Positions 17,148-25,739 of a DNA stretch of 64,000 bases are shown piece after piece (positions within the stretch are counted from its first letter, which is position 1; every line of letters starts with the position of its first letter). The DNA is taken from positions 1 through 64,000 of the forward strand of contig JAWLCV010000009.1 of NCBI GenBank assembly GCA_041686955.1. The letters are read 5' to 3'. The position numbers and the translations under genes were made by a program. This DNA is from UBA7803 sp041686955. Its GTDB lineage: Bacteria; Pseudomonadota; Gammaproteobacteria; Pseudomonadales; Azotimanducaceae. Below the pieces are notes generated by a model. The model did no database searches. It was not told the origin of the DNA and saw only the letters and a list, made by a program, of their open reading frames with translations.

Positions 17148-18375
17148 TCGCGGCGGGCCCGCCGTGACCGCTCGCGGCGGGCCCGCGGCGGAATACGACG
17201 TGGCGGTGGTGGGTGGCGGCCTGATCGGTGCTGCTGCGGCCCTGGGCGCGGCCCGGTTGGGCCGCCGGGTGGTGCTGCTGGAACCCTTCCAGCCCGAGCT
17301 GCAGCGCGGGGGCCTGGGGGTGGATGTGCGCAACGTGGCCGTGTCGCCGGCCTCCCAGGCATTGCTCGAGCGTCTGGACGTGTGGAGCCGCATGGACGGC
17401 GCCGCCTACCGGCGCATGGAGGTGTGGGAGGAGCGCGGCACCCGGGCCATGATCTTCGATGCCGCGGAGGTGAATCGGACCGAGCTCGGCTGGATCGTCG
17501 AGAACAGCGTCGCGACCGTGGCGCTGTGGGAGGCCCTGCGCCGCCACGAGGGCGTGACCATCCACCCGGCCCGGGTGGTCGGTGTGGTGCCGCGGGAAAC
17601 CGGCGTGAACCTGGAGCTGGAAGAGGGCGCCGTCCGCGCCCGCCTGCTCTTGGCCGCCGACGGCGCACGGTCGCCACTGCGAGCCGCGCTCGGCGTGGCG
17701 GTTGAGACCTTCGACACCGGCCATGCGGCTCTCGCCACGGTGGTGCGCACCCGGCAGCCGCACGACGGCGTGGCGTATCAGCGCTTTCTCCTGGAAGGGC
17801 CGGTCGCGCTGCTGCCGACCCGCGAGCCGCGGCTGTCTTCGGTGGTGTGGTCCCAGCCGCCGGAGCAGGCGGCCCGCCGCCGGGACCTGCCGGAAGCCGA
17901 GTTCTGCGCCGAGCTCGCCCGCTGCCTGCAGCACCGTCTCGGGACGGTGGAGGCGGTGGACGAGCGGCTGGTCTTTCCCCTGCAGCAGCTTCTGGCGAGC
18001 ACGTTCACGCCCCATCCCCGGGTGCTGCTCGTGGGCGATGCGGCCCGGGTGCTGCATCCGCTGGCCGGGCTCGGCGCCAACATGGGCTTCGAGGACGTTC
18101 GGGCTCTGCTCGCCGTGCTCCACGCTCTGCCCGCGGGCGCCGATCCCGGCACCCCCGGTTTGTGGCGGGCGTACGATCGCCGGCGCCGGGCCCGGGCCCG
18201 GCTGATGCTCGGCGTCATGAGCGGACTGCGCCGCGTCTACGCCCGGGGCGACCCGGCGAGCCAGTTGCTGCGCAACGCCGGCGTGGCATTGCTCGGCCGA
18301 TTGGTCCCCGTGAAGCGTCAGGTCATGATGGAGGCCATGGGTCTCGGCGCGGTGGCAGAGGGCACGGCGCGCTGA
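17140..18375 (+). CDS. ubiI: Ubiquinone-biosynthesis hydroxylase, UbiI/VisC type
   Basis: FAD-dependent aromatic-ring hydroxylase of the UbiH/UbiI/UbiF family, membrane-associated; UbiI hydroxylates C5 of the quinone precursor. 411 residues. FAD-binding VVGGGLIGAAAALGA is followed later by VLLVGDAARVLHPLAGLGANMGF. Features shared with E. coli UbiI rather than UbiH are MEVW, GWIVENSVATVALW, the EPHD-like QPHDGVA, SVVWSQPPE, and the C-terminal block around SQLLRNAGVALL ending in QAMGL-like EAMGL. An extra low-complexity N-terminus (TARGGPAA) precedes the FAD motif. The GTG start is 8 bp inside pepP. E. coli has ubiH between pepP and ubiI; it is missing here. Confidence 0.92.
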   Translation: MTDRGGPAVTARGGPAAEYDVAVVGGGLIGAAAALGAARLGRRVVLLEPFQPELQRGGLGVDVRNVAVSPASQALLERLDVWSRMDGAAYRRMEVWEERGTRAMIFDAAEVNRTELGWIVENSVATVALWEALRRHEGVTIHPARVVGVVPRETGVNLELEEGAVRARLLLAADGARSPLRAALGVAVETFDTGHAALATVVRTRQPHDGVAYQRFLLEGPVALLPTREPRLSSVVWSQPPEQAARRRDLPEAEFCAELARCLQHRLGTVEAVDERLVFPLQQLLASTFTPHPRVLLVGDAARVLHPLAGLGANMGFEDVRALLAVLHALPAGADPGTPGLWRAYDRRRRARARLMLGVMSGLRRVYARGDPASQLLRNAGVALLGRLVPVKRQVMMEAMGLGAVAEGTAR

Positions 18376-18413
18376 TCGGCGGTCCATCGGTCGCCTGCAT
18401 TCGGCGGCGGCGA

Positions 18414-18419
18414 TACAAT
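18414..18419 (+). promoter_or_regulatory. Possible -10 box upstream of gcvT
   Basis: TACAAT lies 27 bp before the gcvT ATG in the 71-bp gap after ubiI. No convincing -35 was found. The gap is too short for a glycine riboswitch and none was recognised. Confidence 0.3.
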
Positions 18420-18446
18420 GCGCGCTTCACGTCACCAGGGCACCCC

Positions 18447-19529
18447 ATGACCGAAACCGCTGCTCTTCGCCGTACCCCGCTGTACCAGGCTCACCTGGCC
18501 GCCGGCGGCAAGATGGTGGATTTCGCCGGCTGGGAGATGCCCCTGCACTACGGCTCCCAGCTCGCCGAGCACCGCGCCGTGCGGGCGTCCGCAGGGATGT
18601 TCGACGTCTCCCACATGACCGTCGTGGACATCGCAGGCGAAGGCGCCCTGCCGTTCCTCCGGCGTCTCGTGGCCAACGACGTGGCCAAGCTGGAAGCGCC
18701 GGGAAAGGCGCTCTACGGCGTGCTTCTGAACGAGTCGGGGGGCATTCTCGACGACCTCATCGTCTATCGTCGCGACTCCGGTTACCGGGCGGTGGTGAAC
18801 GCGTCCACCCGCGACAAGGTGCTCGACTGGCTGGCCGCTCACCGCAGCAACGGCGTGGAGCTCGCCGAGCGTGACCTGGCCATGCTCGCCGTCCAGGGGC
18901 CGGAAGCCGTCGCTCGGTTCGAGGCGGCGTCCGGGTGGCGCGACGTGGACGGGATCGCTCCGTTCTCGGCGCGTGAACGCGAAGACTGGATGGTCGCCCG
19001 CACCGGCTACACCGGCGAGGACGGGGTGGAAGTGATGTTGCCGCCGGCGGACGCGGAACCGCTGTGGCAGGCGCTGCTCGAGGCCGGCGTGCAGCCCGCC
19101 GGCCTGGGTGCGCGGGACACCCTGCGCCTGGAAGCGGGGCTGAATCTCTACGGCCAGGACATGGACGAGACCACCAGCCCGCTGGTGTCGAACCTGGCGT
19201 GGACCGTCGCCTGGGCGCCCGAGGACCGGAAGTTCGTGGGGCGGGAGGCGCTGGAGCGGGAGCGCGCCCGGGGCCCGGCCACCCGGCTCACCGGGCTGGT
19301 GCTGGAGGCGCGCGGGGTACTGCGGCACGGCCAGCGGGTGGTCACGGACGCCGGGGACGGCGTGGTGACCAGTGGTATCTTTTCGCCGACGTTGGGGTAC
19401 AGTATCGCGCTGGCGCGGCTCCCCCGCTCGGCGCGGGGCGAGTGCCGGGTGGACGTGCGCGGCAAGCTCATGACGGCGCGCATGGTCAAGCCGCCCTTCG
19501 TCCGCCAGGGAAAGAAAGTATTCGAATGA
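18447..19529 (+). CDS. gcvT: Glycine cleavage system T-protein (aminomethyltransferase)
   Basis: Transfers the methylene group from aminomethyl-lipoyl GcvH to tetrahydrofolate, releasing ammonia. 360 residues against 364 in E. coli. It begins TPLYQAHLAAGGKMVDFAGW, followed by FDVSHMTVVDIAG. ARTGYTGEDGVEVML and LGARDTLRLEAGLNLYG are the folate-binding core, and TSGIFSPTLGYSIALARL lies near the C-terminus. It is the first gene of gcvT-gcvH-gcvPA-gcvPB, all on the same strand with gaps below 80 bp. Unusually for a GC-rich genome the start is ATG with no strong Shine-Dalgarno. Confidence 0.97.
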   Translation: MTETAALRRTPLYQAHLAAGGKMVDFAGWEMPLHYGSQLAEHRAVRASAGMFDVSHMTVVDIAGEGALPFLRRLVANDVAKLEAPGKALYGVLLNESGGILDDLIVYRRDSGYRAVVNASTRDKVLDWLAAHRSNGVELAERDLAMLAVQGPEAVARFEAASGWRDVDGIAPFSAREREDWMVARTGYTGEDGVEVMLPPADAEPLWQALLEAGVQPAGLGARDTLRLEAGLNLYGQDMDETTSPLVSNLAWTVAWAPEDRKFVGREALERERARGPATRLTGLVLEARGVLRHGQRVVTDAGDGVVTSGIFSPTLGYSIALARLPRSARGECRVDVRGKLMTARMVKPPFVRQGKKVFE

Positions 19530-19605
19530 ACGCCCTCCATCCGTGGGACCGTCCCGCTCGAGCGAGGGTTGCAGCAGCCAACGAGGAACCGTTTCGGAGT
19601 CATTG

Positions 19606-20001
19606 ATGAGCGAGATCCCATCCGAGCTCAAGTACGCCCGCACCCACGAATGGGCGCGGCTCGAGGAGGACGGCACCGTGACGGTGGGCATCACGGATCA
19701 CGCCCAGGAGGCGCTCGGTGACGTGGTGTTCGTCGAGCATCCGGAGGTGGGCCAGCAGCTCGCCGCCGAGCAGGAGGCCGGTGTGGTGGAGTCCGTGAAG
19801 GCGGCTTCCGACATCTATGCACCCGTTGCCGGCACCGTGGTGGCGGTGAACGAGGCGCTCGAGGATGCCCCGGAGAACGTCAACCAGGATCCGTACGGCA
19901 ACGGCTGGTTCTTCCGCCTCGAGCCCGACGACCCGGCAGATCTGGACGATCTGCTGGACGCGGAAGGCTACGGAGAGTTTCTGGAAACCGAAGAGCACTG
20001 A
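19606..20001 (+). CDS. gcvH: Glycine cleavage system H-protein
   Basis: Lipoyl carrier that shuttles the aminomethyl group between P-, T- and L-proteins. 131 residues against 129 in E. coli. The lipoylated lysine is Lys65 in GVVESVKAASDIYAPV. Other family blocks are YARTHEWARLEEDGTVTVGI, DVVFVEHPEVGQ and NVNQDPYGNGWFFRL. ATG at 19606 starts the family N-terminus (MSEIPSELKY); a 76-bp gap separates it from gcvT. The lpd gene for the L-protein is not in this window, as is usual since it is shared with 2-oxoacid dehydrogenases. Confidence 0.97.
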   Translation: MSEIPSELKYARTHEWARLEEDGTVTVGITDHAQEALGDVVFVEHPEVGQQLAAEQEAGVVESVKAASDIYAPVAGTVVAVNEALEDAPENVNQDPYGNGWFFRLEPDDPADLDDLLDAEGYGEFLETEEH

Positions 20002-20080
20002 GCTCACCGGAAACGGTTCACCGGACTGGCGCACCCGGCCGCCCCCGCGGTAATACATTCAGAGTCTGACGGAGCGTTGC

Positions 20081-21433
20081 ATGCCTTTCATCCCGCACAC
20101 CGCGGCGGAAGAGCGCCTGATGCTGTCCGAAATCGGCGTGGACAGCATCGAGGCGTTGTTCGACGAGATTCCCCAGGCGATGCGCGCCGGCGTGCTGACC
20201 CAGGTGCCTCACGGGGTCAGCGAGATGGAGATGCTGCGGGATCTCGGCGCCCGCGCAGCCCGTGACCGCGCCGGCGTGTGCTTTCTCGGCGCCGGATGCT
20301 ACGACCACCACGTCCCCGCGGCGGTGTGGGACCTGGCCTCCCGGGGCGAGTTCATGACCGCCTACACCCCCTACCAGGCCGAAGCGAGCCAGGGGACGCT
20401 GCAGGTGATCTACGAGTATCAGACCATGATGGCGGGGCTCACCGGCCTGGACGTCTCCAACGCCTCGGTGTACGACGGCGCTTCCGGGCTGGCCGAGGCG
20501 GCCCTGATGGCGGTGCGGGCGAACCGAAAGGCGAAGAGCCGCACCGTGCTCGTGGCCGAGTCCGTGCACCCGCACTATCTGGAGACGGCGCGCAACATCG
20601 TCGGCAGCCAGGGCGTGGAGATCGTCACCGTGCCGGTGGCGGAGGACGGCCGCGTGGACCGGGATTCCCTCGCGGGGATGGAACCGCCCGTGGCGCTGGT
20701 GGTGCAGCAGCCGAACTTCTTCGGCCTGCTGGAAGACGTGAACGAACTCACCGACTGGGCTCACCGGCAGGGAGCGCTGGTCATCGCCGTGGTGAATCCT
20801 CTGTCCCTGGCGGTGCTCGCGCCCCCGGGGGAATGGGGGGAGACCGGTGCCGACATCGCCTGCGGCGACGGGCAGCCCTTCGGCATTCCCATGTCCTCCG
20901 GCGGGCCGTCGTTCGGCTTCATCTGCTGCCGCGACGCCTTCGTCCGGCAGATGCCGGGGCGCATCATCGGCCGCACCGTGGACCTGGAGGGCCGTCCGGG
21001 ATACACCCTGACCCTGCAGGCCCGCGAGCAGCACATCCGCCGCGGCAAAGCCACGTCGAACATCTGCACCAATCAGGGATTGCTGGTGACGGCGGCGACC
21101 ATTCACCTGAGCCTTCTGGGGGCGGCCGGCCTGTCGGCGGTGGGCAGGGCCTGCGCGGCCAACACCCGCCGCCTGGTGAAGCGGCTGACCGCGGTGGTGG
21201 GGGTGAGCCAGCGCTTTCCGGCGCCGTATTTCCACGAGGCGGTGGTGGAGCTGCCCACCGACGCGGGTCCGGTGGTGGAGGCCCTGCTGGAGCACGGCAT
21301 CCTGGGGGGGCTGGCGCTGGGCGCCTACCGGCCGGAGCTGTCCCGCTCGCTTCTCGTCTGTGCCACCGAGAAGCGTACCGAGAGCGAGATCGAAGCCTAC
21401 GGCCGGGCGCTGGAGGAGATACTGGCATCATGA
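20081..21433 (+). CDS. gcvPA: Glycine dehydrogenase (P-protein), subunit 1
   Basis: N-terminal half of a split P-protein, the PLP enzyme that decarboxylates glycine onto lipoyl-GcvH. 450 residues. Hallmarks are FIPHTAAEERLMLSEIGVDS, CFLGAGCYDHHVPAAV, FMTAYTPYQAEASQGTLQ, MTGLDVSN-like LTGLDVSNASVYDGAS, and the C-terminal KATSNICTNQGLL. It carries no PLP lysine; that is in subunit 2. The stop overlaps the start of gcvPB (ATGA), ensuring equal synthesis. E. coli has one fused protein of about 957 residues; the split form is common in Pseudomonadota outside the enterics and in Gram-positive bacteria. Confidence 0.97.
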   Translation: MPFIPHTAAEERLMLSEIGVDSIEALFDEIPQAMRAGVLTQVPHGVSEMEMLRDLGARAARDRAGVCFLGAGCYDHHVPAAVWDLASRGEFMTAYTPYQAEASQGTLQVIYEYQTMMAGLTGLDVSNASVYDGASGLAEAALMAVRANRKAKSRTVLVAESVHPHYLETARNIVGSQGVEIVTVPVAEDGRVDRDSLAGMEPPVALVVQQPNFFGLLEDVNELTDWAHRQGALVIAVVNPLSLAVLAPPGEWGETGADIACGDGQPFGIPMSSGGPSFGFICCRDAFVRQMPGRIIGRTVDLEGRPGYTLTLQAREQHIRRGKATSNICTNQGLLVTAATIHLSLLGAAGLSAVGRACAANTRRLVKRLTAVVGVSQRFPAPYFHEAVVELPTDAGPVVEALLEHGILGGLALGAYRPELSRSLLVCATEKRTESEIEAYGRALEEILAS

Positions 21434-22941
21434 GCGACCGTGACGTGACTTCCTCCCGGCACCGGACCATCTTCGAGCTCGGCCGTGAAGGCCGTGTAGC
21501 TCGCGCCCAGCAGGTGGCGGCGCCGCCGGCGGAGGAGGCCCTCGACGGCATCCCCGCCGAGGCCCTGCGGGCATCGCCGCCCCGGCTGCCCGAGGTTTCC
21601 GAGCTTCAGGTGGTGCGCCACTACACCACCCTGTCCCAGCGCAACTTCTCCATCGACACCCAGTTCTACCCGCTGGGCTCGTGCACCATGAAGTACAACC
21701 CGCGGGGTGCTCACGCGGCGGCCATGCACCCGGACTTCCTGGGACGGCATCCGCTGGCGCCGGAGGCGGTGAGCCAGGGCTTTCTGTCCTGCCTCTACGA
21801 GCTCCAGGAGATCCTCAAGGACGTCACCGGCATGCGCGGTGTGTCCCTGACGCCCATGGCGGGGGCTCAGGGGGAACTGGCGGGCGTGGCCATGATCCGC
21901 GCCTACCACCAGGCCCGGGGCGACCACCAGCGCACCGAGATCCTGGTGCCGAGCGCGGCTCACGGCACCAACCCGGCAACCGCCGTGATGTGCGGCTACA
22001 AGGTGGCCGAGGTGCCCGTGGACCGGCTCGGCGACGTCGATCTGGAAGCGCTGAAGGCTGCCGTGGGGCCGCAGACCGCGGGCATCATGATGACCAACCC
22101 CTCCACCTGCGGGGTCTTCGAGCGGCGCATCGAAGAGATCGCCCGGGTGGTGCACGACGCGGGCGGTCTGCTCTACTACGACGGCGCCAACCTGAACGCC
22201 ATCCTCGGTCAGGTGAAGCCCGGCGACATGGGCTTCGACGTGCTGCACATGAACCTGCACAAGACCTTCGCCACGCCCCATGGCGGCGGCGGGCCGGGAG
22301 CCGGGCCTGTCGGAGTAGGTGAGCGCTTACTTCCCTTTCTGCCCACGCCCATCGTGGGCAAGGACGGGGAGCGTTACCGCTGGCTGACGAAGACGGATCT
22401 GCCCCAGTCCATCGGCCGGCTGTCCGGATTCGCCGGCAACGCGGGCATCCTGCTGCGGGCGCTGGCCTACGCGCTCATGCTGGGGCGGGAGGGCATGACC
22501 CGGGTAGGCCGCTATGCGACCCTGAACGCCAACTACCTGGCCCGGCGGCTGGAGCGGGCGGGTTTCGCCCTCGCCTACCCGGAGCGGCGGGCCACCCACG
22601 AGTTCATCCTCACCTTCGCCGAGCAGGCGAGGAACCTGGAGGTGAACGCCATGGATTTCGCCAAGCGCCTCCTGGATTACGGCATCCACTCGCCCACCAC
22701 CTACTTCCCGCTGCTGGTGCCGGAGTGCTTTCTGGTGGAGCCCACCGAGACCGAGACCAAGGCCGAGCTCGACGCCTTCGTGGAGGCCCTGGTGGCCATT
22801 CGGCAGGAGGCGGAGTCCCAGCCGGATCTGGTGCGGGGCGCGCCCTACGCTCTGCCGGTGCGCCGGCTCGACGACGTCAAGGCGGCGCGCGAGCTCGATC
22901 TGGTGTGGAAGGAGCAGACGCCGCCCGCCGCGGCGGGCTGA
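21430..22941 (+). CDS. gcvPB: Glycine dehydrogenase (P-protein), subunit 2
   Basis: C-terminal, PLP-binding half of the split P-protein. 503 residues. The PLP lysine is Lys278 in NLHKTFATPHGGGGPGAGP. Other blocks are FYPLGSCTMKYNP, SLTPMAGAQGELAGV, PSAAHGTNPATAVMCG and NPSTCGVF. The ATG at 21430 overlaps the gcvPA stop by 4 bp. It is the last gene of the gcv unit; the convergent yyaL-like gene ends 7 bp downstream of the stop, leaving no room for a separate terminator. Confidence 0.97.
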   Translation: MSDRDVTSSRHRTIFELGREGRVARAQQVAAPPAEEALDGIPAEALRASPPRLPEVSELQVVRHYTTLSQRNFSIDTQFYPLGSCTMKYNPRGAHAAAMHPDFLGRHPLAPEAVSQGFLSCLYELQEILKDVTGMRGVSLTPMAGAQGELAGVAMIRAYHQARGDHQRTEILVPSAAHGTNPATAVMCGYKVAEVPVDRLGDVDLEALKAAVGPQTAGIMMTNPSTCGVFERRIEEIARVVHDAGGLLYYDGANLNAILGQVKPGDMGFDVLHMNLHKTFATPHGGGGPGAGPVGVGERLLPFLPTPIVGKDGERYRWLTKTDLPQSIGRLSGFAGNAGILLRALAYALMLGREGMTRVGRYATLNANYLARRLERAGFALAYPERRATHEFILTFAEQARNLEVNAMDFAKRLLDYGIHSPTTYFPLLVPECFLVEPTETETKAELDAFVEALVAIRQEAESQPDLVRGAPYALPVRRLDDVKAARELDLVWKEQTPPAAAG

Positions 22942-22948
22942 GCCCGGC

Positions 22949-25045
22949 TCAACCGTCCAGGGCGGCGTCGAGGTCCGCCAGCGAGGTGATGGGCAGCGAG
23001 CAGCGGAAGCCCTCGCACCGGTAGGCCACCACGTCGCCCCCGGCGGGCAGGTCCGCCGGCAGGTAGGGTGGCGCGGCGCTGCTCTGGTGCGGAATGCCGT
23101 ACACCATGCGCCACGGGTGGTAGCCCCGGCGGGCCCGTTCCAGCCAGGGGGACAGGGCCTCGGCGGGCCCGCGGATCACGATCAGCTCGTTGGCCGCCAG
23201 GGTGGCCTCGAGCGCCGTCAGCAGGCTGCAGTGAGCGGCCGGGTGCTGGGCCATCATTTCCCAAGCCCAATCGAGCGTTCGGTTGGCGGCCTCCAGGTAC
23301 CGAGGCTCTCCCAGCAGGTGTCCGAGATCCCACAGCGCCCGGGCCGCCACCGCGTTGCCCGGGGGCAGGGCCTCGTCCTGGGTAGGCTTGGGGCGGAAGA
23401 TCAGCGCTTCCCGGTCGTGGGCCGTGAAGTAGAAACCCCCCGCCGCTCGATCCTCGAAGCGTTCGAGCAGGATCTCCGCCAGGTCCGCGGCGAATCGCAC
23501 GTCCTCGTCCCGCCAGCGCACCGTCAGCAGCGTCAGCAACGCGTCCAGCAGGTAGGCATGGTCGTCCAGGTACGCCGGGTACCGGGCCCGGCCGGCCTTC
23601 CAGGTGGCGCACAGGGTGCCGTCCAGGAAAAGCGCCTCTCTGAGGAAATCCACCGCCGCCTGGGCGGCGTCCAGCCACTCCGCGACACCGAGCCGGGCAG
23701 CCGCCCGGGCCAGACCTTTGACCGCCAGGCCGTTCCAGCCGGTGAGGATCTTGTCGTCGGTGGCGGGCCGCGGGCGCTGCTCGCGCTTCGCCAGCAGCTT
23801 GCGCCGGGCCGACGCCAGCAGGGCTTCGGCCCGCTTGGGGTCCAGGGACAGGCGCTCCACCACGGACCGCCAGGCATCGTGCCGGTGCAGGATCCACCGG
23901 CCTTCGAAGTTCGCCGGCTTGTCCATACCGTAGAGGGTTTCCACCACCAGGTATTCGTCCGGTTCGAGCAGCCGCTTCACCTCGTCCCGCCGCCACAGGT
24001 AGTACTTGCCCTCCTCGCCCTCGGAATCGGCGTCCAGGGCCGCGTAGAACCCGCCCTGGGGATGACGCATCTCCCGGAGCACCCACTCCGCCGTCTCCCG
24101 GACCGCGCCCGCGAACAGGGCGTCGTCGCCCACCGCCAGGGCATCGCTGTACAGCGAAAGCAGCAGGGCGTTGTCGTAGAGCATCTTTTCGAAGTGGGGA
24201 ATCATCCAGCTTCGATCCGTGGCGTAGCGGCAGAACCCGCCGCCCAGATGGTCGTAGATGCCGCCCCGGGCCATCTTGGTGAGCGTGGTCATCACCATGT
24301 CCAGGGCCTGCCGGTCCGGGGTGCCGGGGCTCGGCTCCGGCGCCCCCGGATGGCGGCTGAAGGCCCAGGTCCTGAGCAGCCGCTCCAGGGTCGCGGGCAT
24401 GGGAAACTTGGGCGCAGTGCCGAACCCGCCTTCCGCGGCGTCGTACTGACGGGCGAGCTGATCCCGGGCGGCGCTGAGCAGGCGGCACGCCTCGGCCGGG
24501 CGCGCGTCGGGGTCGAGCGAAGCGGCGGGCGCTCCCGGGTTCAGGCTGCCGAGCACCTCCACCACCCGCCGCCCCTGGGCGTCGAGCTCGGCGCGGCGGG
24601 TACGGAACAGCTCCGCTACCCGCAGCAGCACGTCCACCAGGCCCGGTATCCCGTAACGGGCGGTTTTGGGAAAGTAGGTGCCGCCGAAGAACGGCACCAG
24701 GGTGTCCGGGTCCAAGAACATGGTGAGCGGCCAACCGCCGCTCTGCTGGGTCAGGAGCTGGTGGGCGAGTTGGTATACTTTGTCGAGGTCCGGGCGCTCC
24801 TCGCGATCGACCTTGATGTTCACGAAGTGCGCGTTCATCACCTCCGCCACCGCTTCGTCCTCGAAGGATTCGTGGGCCATCACGTGGCACCAGTGGCAGG
24901 CCGAATAGCCGATGGACAGCAGGATGGGCTTCGCGGCGCTCCGGGCGAGAAGCAGCGCCTCGTCGTCCCAGGGGTGCCAATCCACCGGATTGTCCGCGTG
25001 CTGCAGCAGATACGGGCTGGTCTCGAACGCCAGGCGATTGCTCAT
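22949..25045 (-). CDS. DUF255/YyaL-type thioredoxin-fold protein
   Basis: 698 residues. The N-terminal domain (about 1-165) is a thioredoxin-like fold with the family signature SIGYSACHWCHVMAHESF, in which a CHWC pair stands in the place of the thioredoxin CxxC; the start NRLAFETSPYLLQHADNPVDWHPW is diagnostic. The rest resembles the alpha/alpha barrel of glycosidases and N-acylglucosamine 2-epimerases (KILTGWNGLAVKGLARAA). Relatives are B. subtilis YyaL and animal SPATA20; the function is not known. ATG at 25045 is chosen because GGAG stands 7 bp upstream and the family N-terminus starts there; an upstream ATG at 25078 is unlikely. It converges on gcvPB and is divergent from rppH. Confidence 0.9.
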   Translation of the reverse strand: MSNRLAFETSPYLLQHADNPVDWHPWDDEALLLARSAAKPILLSIGYSACHWCHVMAHESFEDEAVAEVMNAHFVNIKVDREERPDLDKVYQLAHQLLTQQSGGWPLTMFLDPDTLVPFFGGTYFPKTARYGIPGLVDVLLRVAELFRTRRAELDAQGRRVVEVLGSLNPGAPAASLDPDARPAEACRLLSAARDQLARQYDAAEGGFGTAPKFPMPATLERLLRTWAFSRHPGAPEPSPGTPDRQALDMVMTTLTKMARGGIYDHLGGGFCRYATDRSWMIPHFEKMLYDNALLLSLYSDALAVGDDALFAGAVRETAEWVLREMRHPQGGFYAALDADSEGEEGKYYLWRRDEVKRLLEPDEYLVVETLYGMDKPANFEGRWILHRHDAWRSVVERLSLDPKRAEALLASARRKLLAKREQRPRPATDDKILTGWNGLAVKGLARAAARLGVAEWLDAAQAAVDFLREALFLDGTLCATWKAGRARYPAYLDDHAYLLDALLTLLTVRWRDEDVRFAADLAEILLERFEDRAAGGFYFTAHDREALIFRPKPTQDEALPPGNAVAARALWDLGHLLGEPRYLEAANRTLDWAWEMMAQHPAAHCSLLTALEATLAANELIVIRGPAEALSPWLERARRGYHPWRMVYGIPHQSSAAPPYLPADLPAGGDVVAYRCEGFRCSLPITSLADLDAALDG

Positions 25046-25154
25046 CGGAAGCTCCATACGCACCCGAAGTCGAGGCATCGTCTCACGGATGACGGGCGGC
25101 TAGAACCCGGCGGCGGCCCCCGGGGCTCGCGCCGCTCCGCGGGCGTGGGTGCAA

Positions 25155-25184
25155 TTGGTATTTTTCCCGGGTTTGAGGTTCAAT
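25155..25184 (+). promoter_or_regulatory. Possible promoter for rppH-ptsP
   Basis: TTGGTA (25155-25160), an 18-bp spacer and TTCAAT (25179-25184), each matching consensus at 4 of 6 positions. It lies in a locally AT-richer strip just before the rppH start. Confidence 0.4.
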
Positions 25185-25205
25185 CGAGTGAAACGTTTGT
25201 TGGAC

Positions 25206-25739
25206 ATGACGACAGTGGTTGATGCAGACGGTTACCGGCCCAACGTCGGGATCGTCCTCTCCAACGACCTGGGTCAGGTGCTGTGGGCACGCCGGGTGGG
25301 CGGGCACGACGCCTGGCAGTTTCCTCAGGGCGGCATCAACGAGGACGAATCCCTGGAAGAGGCGCTGTTCCGCGAGCTGCACGAGGAGGTCGGGCTCGCG
25401 CCGGACAGCGTGCAGATCCTGGCCCGCACCGGTGGCTGGCTGCGCTATCGGCTGCCGAAGCGGCTGCGGCGCTACAACTCCAGCCCCGGGTTCAAGGGGC
25501 AGAAGCAGAAGTGGTTCCTGCTGCGGATGCTGGCCGACGACGACCGCGTTCACGTGGACGCCTGCGACAGGCCCGAGTTCGATCACTGGCGCTGGGTCAG
25601 CTACTGGTACCCGGTGCACCAGGTGGTGGAGTTCAAGCGGGAGGTGTACCGGCGCGCCCTGAAGGAGCTCGCGCCCCATCTGCCCTACGCCGGCTCCGGT
25701 CTGGGCGGTCGGTCCGGGCGGAGAACGCCTGGATGCTGA
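25206..25739 (+). CDS. rppH: RNA pyrophosphohydrolase
   Basis: Nudix hydrolase that converts 5'-triphosphate mRNA ends to monophosphate and so opens transcripts to RNase E decay. The Nudix box is visible from GGINEDESLEEALFRELHEEVG. DGYRPNVGIVLSNDLGQVLWARR, GQKQKWFLL and FDHWRWVSYWYPVHQVVEFKREVYR match E. coli closely. ATG at 25206 gives 177 residues (MTTVVDADGYRPN); GTG at 25215 would give an N-terminus aligned exactly with E. coli (MVDADGYRPN) and is a real alternative. The stop overlaps the ptsP start region (ATG at 25733), conserving the gammaproteobacterial rppH-ptsP pair. Confidence 0.95.
   Translation: MTTVVDADGYRPNVGIVLSNDLGQVLWARRVGGHDAWQFPQGGINEDESLEEALFRELHEEVGLAPDSVQILARTGGWLRYRLPKRLRRYNSSPGFKGQKQKWFLLRMLADDDRVHVDACDRPEFDHWRWVSYWYPVHQVVEFKREVYRRALKELAPHLPYAGSGLGGRSGRRTPGC

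Noticed and set aside
18376..18446. Glycine riboswitch upstream of gcvT
   Set aside because: The gap is 71 bp, too short for an aptamer, and no conserved aptamer elements were seen.
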